From assembly GCA_006503535.1 (NCBI GenBank), contig QYRS01000009.1, positions 372,001 through 436,000 of the forward strand: DNA of 64,000 nt. Direction: 5' to 3'. Below, piece by piece: positions 21,873 to 33,543 of this stretch. How positions within the stretch are numbered: the first letter of the stretch is position 1; each line of letters begins with the position of its first letter. The notes under the pieces are model-generated. The model had not been told where the DNA came from. It worked only from the letters and a program-made list of their open reading frames with translations, and searched no databases. Source of the DNA: Arthrinium phaeospermum (lineage: Eukaryota > Ascomycota > Sordariomycetes > Amphisphaeriales > Apiosporaceae). The translations under genes were made by a program, and so were the position numbers.

Positions 21873-23947
21873 GGCGGCGGTTCGGCGCCGTGCGACCGAC
21901 TAGGGTCGTTTGGCGATGTCTGAGGGTGGGTGAATGTCGGTAAGGGCACAGCTTTCGAAGTCGTATCTCCAAAATGTAACAAGGTGCACCATCTATCGCA
22001 ATCGTGCATGGGACATCTCCTCACCTCCCAAGGAGCTCAAATGGGCCTCTAGTCCAATACTCGAACGGTATTGCACATGGGCGTGGAAACTTGCAGCCCA
22101 GGGATGACAAACAAAAAGCACAATCGCACTCGCGCAGAAGGGGTCGGGTCAACAAGTCGCGTCACGCAAGGGCACAAACATCAATGTCGTCTAGGTGTTA
22201 CAGAGAAATGAGGAACAAAAAAAGCCCAGAACCAACACGAGAAGAATTGTAGCAGTCCAGTAAACGGGAGTCCAAGATGTTGCGAATTAGAGGCTACCAA
22301 ACTTGATCCATGGGATGTGATGGACCCTTCGTTCCTTCTTTCGTGTTTCCTGTCTGGGCGGGAATCCACAGAATGGGCAGCCCGGAGCAGATGGGCCCGT
22401 TGAAGATAGACGAGAATAGAAGCGGGCACCGACAGACAGACAAGCACCTCCTCGGCCTGCAGAGCTGGGCGAGCAGGTCTAGTCGTCTTGGCAAGGAAAA
22501 ACTGCCACATCGGGGCCCGCCCCAATTCGTTCGTTTCGCCGGAGGAAGGTGGTTGCTTGGCATTTGTCTCACGGACGAATCTCTCGACATGATCGGCTCA
22601 TTGCACAGGAAGGGAGGGAGAGGCTCTCCCCCCAAAAGAGCAGGAAAGAGGGGAGGAGGCACCGTTCGGTTTTAGGGCACAAATAGATTGGATGCAACTC
22701 GGCATAGTGCCACTAATGGACAAGTAGCTTCGGAAGTGGCCACTGCGCAGTCTGCGCTCCTGTTCCAGTGCTTGTGGGAGCGTCATTGAAAAGAAGGAGG
22801 ATGGGTGAAATGAGATGACAGATTGAAACAGGCGCGACCGACCGGAATCCAATATGGCCTGGATGCCAAACAAAAAGCAAGCAATAAGCTTTGTTCGCCC
22901 TGGGCAGAGAACCCCTGGGTTTGTTGCGTTACAGCGCAGAAGAACATTCGAAATGATCTTCGCACAATGGGGGACCCGACGAGGGGACCAAGGATCTGGG
23001 TCTTCCGGCTGACAGCAGCTAGTAATTTAGTGGGCGCGCCGCCTATTCTAGATTTGGCTCTGCCCCTCGTGCTTTTTGGTTGGTAGGTACCTCTTTTGGG
23101 GGCCTTGATCGCCTGACGCTCACCTATGAATGCCATTTTCTCGTATATGGCATTCATGGGGACTCAAGTGCCGCATTTAATTACTTCCGTTCTGTTTTCT
23201 CAATTTACTGGTTTTATTGCACAGACACGGCGGACTTCCAGACGTGGCAGTAACCATTGGTTCTGGTAGCTGGTTCGGCACGAAGCCGTCCGAGGCACAA
23301 TGCACCCGCAAAGTATAGGTATGCAGCTCAGGGTCTCATAGCTTAGGAGGCTCCGTTCAAGTATATGATGTAATAAATATAAGAAAATATCAATCTGTAT
23401 GAACTATCATTGTGTATCACTCACTGCTTGAGTCAACAGACGGCAGATAGCATCATGGACCAATCTCGACATCGAAATCAATTGCGACATGGTGTTTTTT
23501 CCCGATGGTCCCTGGGCATCCCCCGGGCAGGCTCCATGTCAAATGCAGCTCCTTGCAGCAGGCTAGTCTTGAAGCGACTGCAGGGGTGGGGGGACAGACA
23601 CTTCGAGGTGCAAGTGGGGAAGCAAGTTTCTCATGAGACTCGCACTAGCTGTCAGGGGTTTCAGGAACAGGCGATCTCGTCGTTGCTTCATGGGCAATTG
23701 GCGACCGCATACAAAATAAGCTTGATTTTTTCCAATTCGAAACGTCTATCAATGCTAAAGAGCGAGGCAGATCACGTGTCTAAGTAATGAGAGAAATTCG
23801 TCTTCGCGATATACAAATGAAATTCCCAATTCCCTCCCACCTCATATTAGCCAACTGCCCCAAAGTCATGTTCCGCTGAATGCATCCAGCTTGCGCTCAA
23901 ATGTCTTGCCCGAATCCACCACCTGAGGTCGTTTCTCTACCTCACAC
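21873..23947. other. Intergenic region, GH47 promoter side
   Basis: 2.1 kb without a supported gene. It should contain the GH47 promoter (near 21873) and the amidoligase 3' end. A perfect 11-bp inverted repeat at 23126-23157 is the only notable structure. Confidence 0.5.
23126..23157. repeat. Hairpin: 11-bp perfect inverted repeat, 10-nt loop
   Basis: ATGAATGCCAT at 23126 and its reverse complement at 23147 flank a T/C-rich loop. No T run follows to suggest a terminator and no gene end is near; it may be a protein-binding dyad or chance. Confidence 0.6.
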
Positions 23948-25567
23948 CTAATAAGTCACGGTAAGGACCTCTCGAGGATTGGCCTGTCTGTCCAGATCCG
24001 CCTGCCGCCCGTCATGGTAAAACTTGTACGCGTGGCTCGTCTCCTCCAAGCCAAGCCGCCTGATGAACGCCTTGGTCTTGTCTCCTGCCGCCGCCGCCGC
24101 CGTCGCCGCTTGGTCCGGCCTGGCCACGGCCCGGTCGACAAAGTCGACGAACTGGTCCTGGTCTTCCGTGATGCAGGCCTCGGTCAGCTGCAGCACGACG
24201 TCGGTCCACGCCGCGATGGCGTCGATGTCGAACGAGCCTTGCATGAGGCGGAACTCCAGCGTGCCGGTTCTCTTCTTCTCCTCCCGGAGACTGCCCCCTT
24301 TGAATTGGCAGCGGGGCGGCAGCAGTTGGTGTAGGTTCAGCGAGGAACGTCTATTGCCGAAGTAGCTCGAGGCCAGCCATGCTAGTTGGTCCATGTTGGT
24401 CGTCGTCCAGATGGTCTCAATGGCGGCCTTGTCATGCTCTGTCATCCGGGCCCCTAACTTCTTGCGTAGATTTTCAACAATTGGTGTTTCCGTAAGCTTG
24501 TCCGATACGCCATTGAAATTGTCCAGATTATAAAATGCGGTTTCATAGCCCCCCTCAGTTGACCGATCTTCTGTTTCGTGATGCCAATGTTGAACTGGTT
24601 GTTTCACTCCCGCCTTCTTTCGGACCTGGGGATAGAAGGCAAGGTTGCTGTGGACCCGCAATAGCCCGCTATATCTTGCATCTTCGGATCTCCACGAGGC
24701 ATGCAACGTTTGCAGGTTCGGTTCCACCAGCCAGTATAAGGTGAGGAGCTTCTTGATAGCTAACACTCGCTGTGCCATTTTTTCTCCCAGCTCCTCAGCC
24801 TTCAAACTCGGTTTGAGGTGTTCGAAGATCCCGTCGGCGCCAACGTGGATATGGAGACCGCTTCTGGCCTCTCCCTGTTGCACCCTTTGTTTCCCTGGAA
24901 CGTCCTCTGGCAACCAGAAGTACACATTGTTTCCGGCGTTAACGGATATTGGGAACTCTTTGGTTAGGGCCGATACAACTGATCGCAGTTCATCCCATAT
25001 ATTCTCGTATCCCGCTCTTACATTCTTGTAGATCATGGGGCGGTATTCGAACCCAACGAAATAGGCCATATCGCGCAGGACTTGTGAGTCGCGCCGAGAA
25101 AGGTGCTTGTCCTGATCGAACTTTTTAGGCGCCTTCAGCAATCTTTCAAAGTTTTGCTCGATTCCGCGTTCGCGAACCGCGTTGTGCTTTTGGTGCACAG
25201 CTAGGTCAGGGTGCTCCTGGCTCACTTCGGAAATAACCATAGCAGACCCGGCTGGCCCGTGGACAGCAACGAGACCTTTTTCTATAACTTTGAGTACGCG
25301 TCGCAACAGCTCGTTTCCAGTCTCTATCGAGGGTATTCGATTATAATTGGGATTCAGCTCAGCCGGCTCCGGGTGGTGTTCATTGTATTCCGTTGCGGAT
25401 ATATTGTCCGGGGTTCTCTTTGTCCCTGTACTTGTCCCTGTACTTGGAGGCTCTGTTCGTCCTACGGCAAATTTAACGTCGTCGTATAAAACGTCATCGT
25501 ACCTGGTCACTATCCAGCCCTCGAACTCGAATCCCAAGCTAAGAGAGGGTACAGACGGAGGGTCCAT
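23948..25567 (-). CDS. Amidoligase-family protein (Amidoligase_2-like)
   Basis: Single-exon gene of 539 aa starting at the ATG at 25567. The N-terminus has LGFEFEGW (residues 11-18), matching the G-x-E-x-E start of the amidoligase / glutamate-cysteine-ligase fold (COOH-NH2 ligases). Further landmarks are a SGLHIHVGADG strand (about 235) and TLEFRLMQGSFD (about 440), whose acidic and basic residues fit ATP/Mg2+ binding sites of this fold. Such enzymes join carboxyl and amino groups; bacterial relatives are linked to peptide tagging or cell-wall chemistry, while fungal members are uncharacterised. Between about residues 40-50 a TGTS duplication reflects a DNA-level tandem repeat (near 25425-25445). 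No partner gene for a known amidoligase pathway is adjacent. A TATA box lies about 160 bp upstream. Confidence 0.82.
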   Translation of the reverse strand: MDPPSVPSLSLGFEFEGWIVTRYDDVLYDDVKFAVGRTEPPSTGTSTGTKRTPDNISATEYNEHHPEPAELNPNYNRIPSIETGNELLRRVLKVIEKGLVAVHGPAGSAMVISEVSQEHPDLAVHQKHNAVRERGIEQNFERLLKAPKKFDQDKHLSRRDSQVLRDMAYFVGFEYRPMIYKNVRAGYENIWDELRSVVSALTKEFPISVNAGNNVYFWLPEDVPGKQRVQQGEARSGLHIHVGADGIFEHLKPSLKAEELGEKMAQRVLAIKKLLTLYWLVEPNLQTLHASWRSEDARYSGLLRVHSNLAFYPQVRKKAGVKQPVQHWHHETEDRSTEGGYETAFYNLDNFNGVSDKLTETPIVENLRKKLGARMTEHDKAAIETIWTTTNMDQLAWLASSYFGNRRSSLNLHQLLPPRCQFKGGSLREEKKRTGTLEFRLMQGSFDIDAIAAWTDVVLQLTEACITEDQDQFVDFVDRAVARPDQAATAAAAAGDKTKAFIRRLGLEETSHAYKFYHDGRQADLDRQANPREVLTVTY

Positions 25568-28500
25568 GTCAACTTTCGACTATTGGGACAGAAGTTTTCG
25601 TATTAGTATCGATTTAATAATCATAGGTCTGACAGCTGCCATTTCAAAGGGAATGGGAGATTAACATCCAAAGTATACCTGGTGTATGCCGGATACCTCT
25701 TCATCTCGAGTGACACGAGCGCCCTCTTTATAGCCCGCGCATAGTCGATGGGGAATATAAAGTGATCCATCTTGGCCGACTTTCCCGTGTTGGGTTGGCG
25801 AACCTGGTGTAACAAACGTCTCTGGAATCTTTTGGTGTTGTGTTGTAAGTCTTGTCGCCGAATGTTTGCCGGTCGTCTCTTTGTCCCGGGTGCTGGCGGG
25901 GAATCCTCGAGCAGGTCCAACTGGCGATCAATACCCCGAGGGAGGTCCGTAATATGTAGCAGACAAAGAAATCGAGCCACGCCGCCAACGACGCCGAGCA
26001 CCGCGGCCATAATATAATAAAATATCGTACGGTCAGACAGCAGACTGCTGTGGAGATGACTGACCCCAAGGAACGTCACACCCTCGTCATCTGACCTAGA
26101 TTAGGATTTATGTTGAGGACCCAACCGGGAGAGAGGCAGCAGCGCGCGGGCGCGGCAATCCATACGATCCTGCGTAGTGTTGTGTCCAGCAAGCTTCCCG
26201 AATTCCTGCTTGTCCGCGACCCACGCTCCTCGTTCCCATGACCACCCCCGGAACCATTTGCCGATGGGAGCACCAAGGAAAAACCTTATTGGTAAGCTTC
26301 AAGGCGCCTGGGGATCTTCCGTTCAAAAAGTCTGTCTTCCCATGCGTCGAAAAGAACCCCTGGAGTCTTTCATCTCACTGCTGCTTATCACGTCATCTGG
26401 TGCTACGTCGGTCAGGAAACCCCTTCTCTCTCTGTTGATCGTGTGGGCTATCATCCCTACCGGAATCTTACACCGCTGAGGAACATCACACCAGGAGCAC
26501 TCACTAAGCGTTATCAGGTTCCTTTTTACGCAAGGCTACTATGCTGAGCGAGCGAGCTTGACCGGAGCGTTGGTTGGAGTATCTTTCTGATTGGTGCAGA
26601 TAGCTTCGGACTCTCCTCCGTTGTGTACGACCATCCGCAAGCGAAACACCCAAACCGAGAGTTCCAATTCCATTCTTCTCAGGTCCATCAATCGCGGACG
26701 ACCCAGCCGACTTTATAACCATGTCTTGGCATCTAGCGCCCCCTTCAATTGGGGTTCCTTGCGGTGCGCAGCTGCAGTCGGGCACGATTTTTCTTTTCTC
26801 GTCGGCTATCACGCCTGCTGGCTCGTACGAGCAAGGGGCGGCGCCCCTTGCTTCTCGCCTCGCTGACATGCGCCCCATGTGCTTGCTGCTCAAGTCAGCC
26901 CTGGGCTCTCACCGGTCCGAGGCAAGGGCCAGTCATATGACGGGAGATTACGGTCGCGCGAAGGGTTTTTGCCCTGCGAAATTACAATGCATTCTGCTTA
27001 CCTACCGAATGGCGATTGGCGTTCCCTCCTCCAAGTTACACTGCCACGCCTTATGCGGGCGTGCATAAGAAGAGGATAGCTGGGTGCGACAAAAAGGTGC
27101 GATAAAAGTGCATTTATGATCACGATTACCCCAAACAGCTAGGACCACCGCGGAATTGATTCGGGGTCTATATTTCGAACTTTTATGATGATTATGTCCG
27201 CACTATTACCAATTGTTGGTCACACCGGTGCCCAGTCGCGCGAAAATCATGAATCATAAAAATCCCGCCGGCAGCAGCAGCAAACACGGCGGCGACATCG
27301 CCGGTCAGAAGGTAGGGGGGATTGGTCGGTGTAAGAAGCATCCATGCAAGGGGGGGCGCGAGTTGGGCGCAACTCTTGGGATTTCCGCCACGTCTACCTC
27401 GGTGAGCCCGCCTCGCGCGGCGGAGGGGGGCGCGGCAAATGAAAAGGCCAGACTTCAGAGCTACCGGCAGTGGTGCGTTGCCCGCTTACGGCGCATGCGG
27501 GATGACGGCAGGGGCGGCGGCGGGCGATAAGCAAGTAGGTAAACAAACACGCACACACACACTGACTCGTGACACTTGTTGCGTGCATCTCAACGGACAT
27601 TTCGGGTGGATGGCCACGATGCTTTTTCTTTTCTTTTGATAACGCCTGCATCCAGCCGCAAGCCGCAAAAATGATTGAGCAGTCGAGCCGAACTCGGCGA
27701 GGCCCGATGCAGCCGAGGTCGTTCCATGATCCAAATGCCGCTCCATGTTAGTCACCGCCAGAGTGCCGTACTCGAGCGCAGTGCCACGGTATCACGGATG
27801 TCTCTCGTCACGGAGCGCTGCATACCCTTGTATTGATTGATCGCAATCTACAGCATGTCCCAGTCACGCTTGTGTGTCAGGGAGGGAGGGAAATGGACCG
27901 GAGATATGACAGTGGTGTTATCAGGTCACAGGCTTTAGCGAGCACGGGTGTATCTTGCGGCAGAACTCATGCTTATCCAGAGCCGAAAAGCCGGGGGAAC
28001 ATGGGTTCGCGAGTTAGTTGCCGATCCCGCGTGAGCTCCCCGTAGGCGTGGCAGCCACGAAGCCCCCGCGGGCCAGTGCCTCGAGGTGCGACTTCCTGGA
28101 ACGTGCCGGGCATCACACAAGGATGCCGTGACCCGTTGTGACCTGGAATGACCGCCATTTCTACGACCGAACAACCTCCCACGAGGTTACATGTCGTTAA
28201 GGCCAGACTTTCACGGCAGGTCTAGGTTCGAGGGCAGATGGTCAAGCAAACTCAATCGTCGAGGGATGCATGGGGGTTGACTTGACTTTACCTAACATGA
28301 TTGTTGCCCAGGAAACCTCCCCCTATTTCGGCACTGTATTTTGCTACGAGCGTTATGGAACTGCCATGCCTTTTGTTTCTCGGTTGATTCTCCCTAAACA
28401 CGAGGTATTTGTACGTATAACACTGGTACTGGAACACAATAACAAAACACTTTATCTTGTCTGCTTGTGGCCAAAGAGATAAAATCAATCATTACAAATC

Positions 28501-28572
28501 CCCTTTCCCACCCTCAATAGTCTCTCCTTTTGTAGCTTCAAGGGCTATCCAATCAGACCCAGGCGGATAAAG
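25568..28572. other. 3-kb divergent intergenic region
   Basis: Lies between the amidoligase and glutaminase starts. A minus-strand ORF (26010-25621, 129 codons from an ATG, hydrophobic N-terminus then basic) is the best candidate but has no recognisable domain and overlaps the TATA box. The rest shows only short random ORFs and no clear repeats. Confidence 0.45.
25726..25732 (-). promoter_or_regulatory. TATA box (TATAAAG) of amidoligase gene
   Basis: Reads TATAAAG on the minus strand 159-165 bp before the amidoligase ATG. Position and orientation fit a core promoter; this also argues that the overlapping 25621-26010 ORF is not coding. Confidence 0.45.
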
Positions 28573-31202
28573 ATGCTGGCCTACCCCTTACTGCTGTTGG
28601 CATATGCCACGCAGTCACTTGCCATCCCAGTTTACTCCCCGGCCCGCCCCCCTGCGATACCCCTGGCCGTGAGGTCCCCATATGTCAGTGCCTGGTCTAC
28701 CACCCAATACGGGGGTACGCTGAACAGCAACAACCCCTGGTTCTGGACCGGCGATAGCCTGGGCTGGACAGGGATAGTCACGGTGGATGGCATCGCGTAT
28801 GAGTATCTTGGAAACGGAGTGCAGATCCTTCCCAAACTGCCCAACTACCTCACTGCCTCCCCTCAGACCGTCTCGTATGACTCCAGCTACTCCAACTTCA
28901 CCTTCCTCGCTGGGCCCGTCAACATCACCGCCAGCTTCTTCAGCCCGGTTTTACCCAAGGACCTATGCCGGACCTCGATTCCCCTCAGCTACCTCACCAC
29001 TACAGTCCAGTCCACGGATGACAAACCGCACAGTGTCCAGTTCTACAGCGACATTAACTCTGCCTGGATTGGCGATGGCGTGGATCATATGATGGTCTGG
29101 GAGATCCAACGGAACGGGGCCACCATCAATGGCACCGGCAACGTGACCGTCGCGCCGGACACCATGTACAGCTGGATCTACCAGTCCAACGTACCCATGC
29201 CGCTCGTCGAGACCGGAGACCGCGCACAATGGGGACAAATGGTTTACAACACCCAGCCGATGGGCGCCCAAAACGTTTCCTTTCAGAGTGGCTATGCCCT
29301 GGACCTTCGCTACAATTACATCACCACCCAGGGCCTTGCCAACAATGTCGACTCAGCCTACCGCGGGACATTCGACCACGAGGCCATCTTTGCGTACGTG
29401 CACGACTTTGGCCAAGTATCGAATGCAGAAGTACGATACACGGTGGGACTGGCCCAAGAACTGGTCATCCGCAGCCTGTATCAGGGAGGCCTCAGTCGAC
29501 TACAGCCCTGGTGGATGTCTTGCTACGGCAACATGTCCGCCATGATCCACTTCCACTGGAACGACTTCCTGGTGGCGCAAGACCTGGCCGACCAATTCGA
29601 AAGCCAGCTCCTGCGGGACATCGAGGCCTTCTACGAGGACGCGGAGCCGGTGCCGGATCTCAGCACCATACTGCCCTCGCCGAACCCCAGTAGTAGTACC
29701 TTGACACCGTCCACCGCCCTGCCCACCCCGACCTTATCACCCTATATCGTAGACACGCCCGACGCCTATGGTTTCCTCAACACCAACAACTATACGGGGA
29801 TGGGAATCCCGGATGCGTCCGAGTCGGACTCGTACTACGCCATCGTGGCCCTCAGCGCCCGTCAGGTCATGGGCTCGTTTGTCTATGCTGTCCCACCCCC
29901 TACATCCTGCGGTTGCAACACATCATCTCCCGGTCCTGATGAGCCGCTGATGTTCATGAAAGAGATATCAAGCGACGGTAGGAGTTCTAAAACCCCTCCT
30001 CCATTGTGCATCTACTCACAGGTATAATTGCAGGAAATGCCAACACCCTCGACGTCATGTTCCCGGCCACACCCTTCTTCCTGTACGCGAACCCGGAGAT
30101 CCTCAAGTACGCCCTGGAGCCCATCTTCCAGTTCCAGGAAGCGGGCTTCTACCCGAACCGGTGGGCCATGCACGACCTGGGCGGCCAGTTCCCCAACGCG
30201 ACGGGCCACATCGGGGGCGAGGACGAGGCGATGCCGCTGGAGGAGAGCGGCAACTTCATCCTCATGAGCTTCGCCTACTACAAGTTCAGCGGCAACTCGG
30301 ACTGGCTCGACCGCCACTACCCGACCCTGAGCCAGTCCACCAACTACCTGCTCGACTACGCCAAGATCCCGGGCGCCCAGCTCAGCACCGACGACTTCGC
30401 CGGGACCCTGATCAACCAGACCAACCTGGCCATCAAGGGCGTCATCGCGCTCAAGTCCATGTCCATCATGTCGCGCATGGCGTCTAACACCAGCAGCCAA
30501 GACACTGACACGACGTCCGTCGACGACCGCACCGTGCAGCAGTTCTACCAGGAATGGGAGACGTACGGCATCGCCCCGACGCGGGACCACACCCTGCTGA
30601 CCTACCAATGGCGCTCGAGCTGGGGCCTGCTCTACAACATCTACTTCGACAAGCTGCTGAACCTGGGCGTCGTGTCCAAGGCCGTCTACACGATGCAGTC
30701 GGACTGGTACGCCACCGTCTCGCAGCTCTACGGCGTGCCCCTCGACAACCGGCACCACTACACCAAGTCGGACTGGCAGCTGTTCGCGGCGGCCACGTGC
30801 CGGGCCGGGACGCGCCGGATGTTTGTCACGTCGGTGGCGTACTGGCTGAACAACACCGTCACCCAGTTCCCCTTCGGCGACCTCTACGAGACCGTGGGCG
30901 ACGGCGACTACCCCCGCGTCCCCGACGCGACCACGTTCAAGGCCCGGCCCGTCGTCGGCGGGCACTTTGCCCTGCTGGCGCTGCTGCGGACGGGGCAGAC
31001 GGCCGGGGCCGAGGCGGGGGACACGACGGGGTCGCTGTTCGTTTTGAATGGGACGAATGCGCTCAGCAATTATACGGGTCTGGGGCAGGAAGGTGGTGGC
31101 CACGTGTCGCGTGCTTATGACGGCTCGGGGTCTGAGAGCAGGCTGGACGAGACACGTGGGAAGGCAAAGGAAGGGAAAAAGGATTCGGGGAGATGGTGGT
31201 GA
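28573..31202 (+). CDS. gtaA: Secreted glutaminase, GtaA family
   Basis: Exons 28573-29977 and 30034-31202 (56-bp intron) give 857 aa; the acceptor TTGCAG is chosen because it restores EISSDGNANTLDVMFPATPFF-like sequence. The signal peptide is residues 1-18 (MLAYPLLLLAYATQSLA). Fungal glutaminase A landmarks: the PYVSAW start, SLGWTG, the SDINSAWIGD segment, the FDHEAIFAYVHDFG block, a DSYYAIVALSARQVMGSF helix, and after the intron WAMHDLGGQFPNATGH and SDWQLFAA with many N-glycosylation sites. The family hydrolyses L-glutamine to glutamate outside the cell. The protein is longer than the roughly 690 aa I recall for Aspergillus GtaA: it has a Ser/Thr/Pro-rich insert (about 375-400) and a charged C-terminal extension (about 810-857). 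No membrane anchor is seen. Confidence 0.92.
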
Positions 31203-32544
31203 CTTGGGGTCGAAATTGGGAACTTGGTGCATGTAGCCAGAGCATGAGGCTTGATTGGGGTTGGGTTGCGAGAGATAGTTTATGCAATAAGAGAGTAACA
31301 GTCCCGTTTTTTTCAGCCGTGATTAGCAACCGGCTTTTGGTGCAAGCAAACCCCGTCGTCCACCGCTGATAAGTAAGGATGGCTCTCACCGTCGCCGTCG
31401 CCGATGAGCCGAGCTGCTTGTCCACACCGAACCGAGGCCCATCATGGACGTTATTTCGAGCAGCCGCCGGGTTTGTCTGTGAGGCACTTGAATGCGAAGT
31501 CATGGGAGCGGACCAATGCAGCCGTCGTTAACAGGGCGAATGGCGTAAAGCACCCCCCACCCAGGCTGTCCCACGTGCCTGCGCCCGCCCCTACTTACCT
31601 ACCCATCCATACCAGACCTGACGCAGGTGTGCATGATCCGAGGTGATCCGGACCATTCCGATGGGATGCACAGGTCGCCAACTGCCACCCCAGCGCGGGA
31701 TGTCGACAGGGCTACGTGCTTGAGGTGGTCTGTTGAATTGACTTCTGACCTACCTGACAAACTCAGCCCTACCATAAGGCTGCAGGTGCCAAAAGGCCAT
31801 ATTGGGAAACGGCGGTATGGCTCTGGTCCTGAAACGACGAGATCCTAGAAAGAAACTGTAGATTTTGGCCATTTGATTGGCCAATCTGCTTCGTGGTCTG
31901 GCATGCAAGATGAGCCTTGGCACGAACGCTGATTGGCAGGGTTTTACGCTTTACGATAGCTGCAACGGCCATCAATTGTATGCATCTGATTGGTGGAGGC
32001 GGGCTAGTTAATTGGCTCAATGATATGATGCCAAGGAGAACGAGATCGACTGATGGGATGGGAATCTAGAGATGCTTTGGAAAGCAGAACCAAAGTTTCG
32101 TCTCTCTCTCATAATTATCTCTCTGCCTAAAACGTTCAGCTTATTCATGCGCAACAAGGCTGGCTGGACTGAGCTGAGCTGTGTCTTTTCCCGTCTCGTC
32201 TATTCCTTCGCGTGGTCTTATCCGCCTCGAATACTCGGTGCCTAATCAGCTAATCAACCACTATACGATCCTGTGGGGTCGGCACGGGCCCTGACTGGGC
32301 GGCTCTACACGGGGCTTCGAAATCCAAGCTCGACCTCTTCCGTCATTCCAGAAGTCTGCTGGGCGCATCTGGTTGTTCTGTCGGTACCTCTTCCGATCCG
32401 ATTACCTGGTTTTCCGATTCTATTCGTTTGCCTGGTCTTCCATGAATCTCATTCCGTCCTCAGCAAAGATCGAATAAAATAACCCCTTTCAGAATTTCTT
32501 GCGAACCCGCCATCCATCGTGGCTGTGAAAGCCCAAACTTCAAA
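31203..32544. other. Intergenic region
   Basis: 1.3 kb with no supported gene or repeat; it should contain the glutaminase 3' UTR and the promoter of the next gene. Confidence 0.5.
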
Positions 32545-33543
32545 ATGAGTTCAATCAAGACCGAATATAAAGATGGGGAGAGCCAGCCCGTGGTCGTGGT
32601 CAAGGGGGAAGAAGCAGAAGCAGATACACTCAGACCCTCCATCGAGAACATCCCTCGGTATATCAAACCTGAAGAAGAAGACTCAAAAAACAAAAACACC
32701 ATCGTCACGTCACCACCCCCCACCACCTCAAACAGAATCAAGACCAGCAACCACAACAACCACCACATCAAAATGAGCAACCCCCAAACCCTCTGCACCT
32801 TCGGCGACATCGCCGTCACCTACCGCGTCTACATCCTGGACGACCTCCTCGCCGAGCCGCAGGAGGTGTGCCACGACTGGGCCCGCAACCTGCTGTACGT
32901 CGGGCAGCGGTACCGGCAGGGCCACGCCTACGCCCCCATCGAGGCCGCGCACGAGATCTCGGTCGTGGACCTGGCCACGGCCGAGGTCTGCGGCATGGTC
33001 GACCTGGGCCCCTCCTACTCGGCCCCCCACGCCCTCGAGCTCGACCACGACGCCGTCTACCTCTCGGCCCGCGTCGACGAGGGCATGGTCTGGGTCGACG
33101 CCGAGTCCCGCTGCGTCACCAACTTTGCGGACCGGTCGCAGGTCGCGTCTACCGCCGCCTCTTCCAGCTCGGGCTCGGGCTCTTCGTCCTCGCGCCACAG
33201 CCGCCACGGCCACCACAGCAGCAGCAGCCGACACAGTCACGGCAGCAGTTCCAGCGGCTCCAGCTCCAATAGCTCGAGCAGCAGCAACAACAACTTCATC
33301 GCCGAAGTGGACCTGCGCTCGGGCAAGATCCGGCAGCGCGTCATGGTGCCGGACAGCGAGCAGCAGGACCCGAAGCTGGGCTTCGTCACCTTCTCGAGCC
33401 CGGCGATCCGGTTCGCGAGCCGGCAGTCGAGCGACGGCATGCCCGTCGTCGCCGTCGACGAGGACCCCGTCGTCGCCGCCATCCGGCACCGGTTCGGCGT
33501 CAAGACTATCTATATCACGTCGCGGAACGTCATGCTGGTCTAG
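32545..33543 (+). CDS. Half-propeller-like protein with Ser/His/Asn-rich tract
   Basis: Single exon, 332 aa from the first ATG. A second ATG at 32773 (MSNPQTLCTFGD) has the same CAAAATGAG context, and the protein-like, GC-rich coding signal really begins there; the first 76 residues are low-complexity. Residues about 85-200 contain repeating beta-strand units (RNLLYVGQRY, HEISVVDLATAEV, DAVYLSARVDEGMVWVDAES) as in YVTN/quinoprotein-type beta-propellers. Residues 205-255 are almost only Ser, Gly, His and Asn; the tail resumes propeller-like strands (FIAEVDLRSGKI, VKTIYITSRNV). Too few blades are seen for a closed propeller, so it may dimerise, be truncated or be a degenerate copy. Function unknown. 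Confidence 0.7.
   Translation: MSSIKTEYKDGESQPVVVVKGEEAEADTLRPSIENIPRYIKPEEEDSKNKNTIVTSPPPTTSNRIKTSNHNNHHIKMSNPQTLCTFGDIAVTYRVYILDDLLAEPQEVCHDWARNLLYVGQRYRQGHAYAPIEAAHEISVVDLATAEVCGMVDLGPSYSAPHALELDHDAVYLSARVDEGMVWVDAESRCVTNFADRSQVASTAASSSSGSGSSSSRHSRHGHHSSSSRHSHGSSSSGSSSNSSSSSNNNFIAEVDLRSGKIRQRVMVPDSEQQDPKLGFVTFSSPAIRFASRQSSDGMPVVAVDEDPVVAAIRHRFGVKTIYITSRNVMLV

Noticed and set aside
25621..26010. 129-codon minus ORF upstream of the amidoligase gene
   Set aside because: Overlaps the likely TATA box and leader of the amidoligase; no recognisable family. Kept only as a remark in the intergenic entry.
30012..31232. 406-codon ORF antisense to the glutaminase gene
   Set aside because: Shadow of GC-rich wobble positions; composition is Arg/Val/Gly-heavy with no domain, while the sense strand encodes a clear enzyme.
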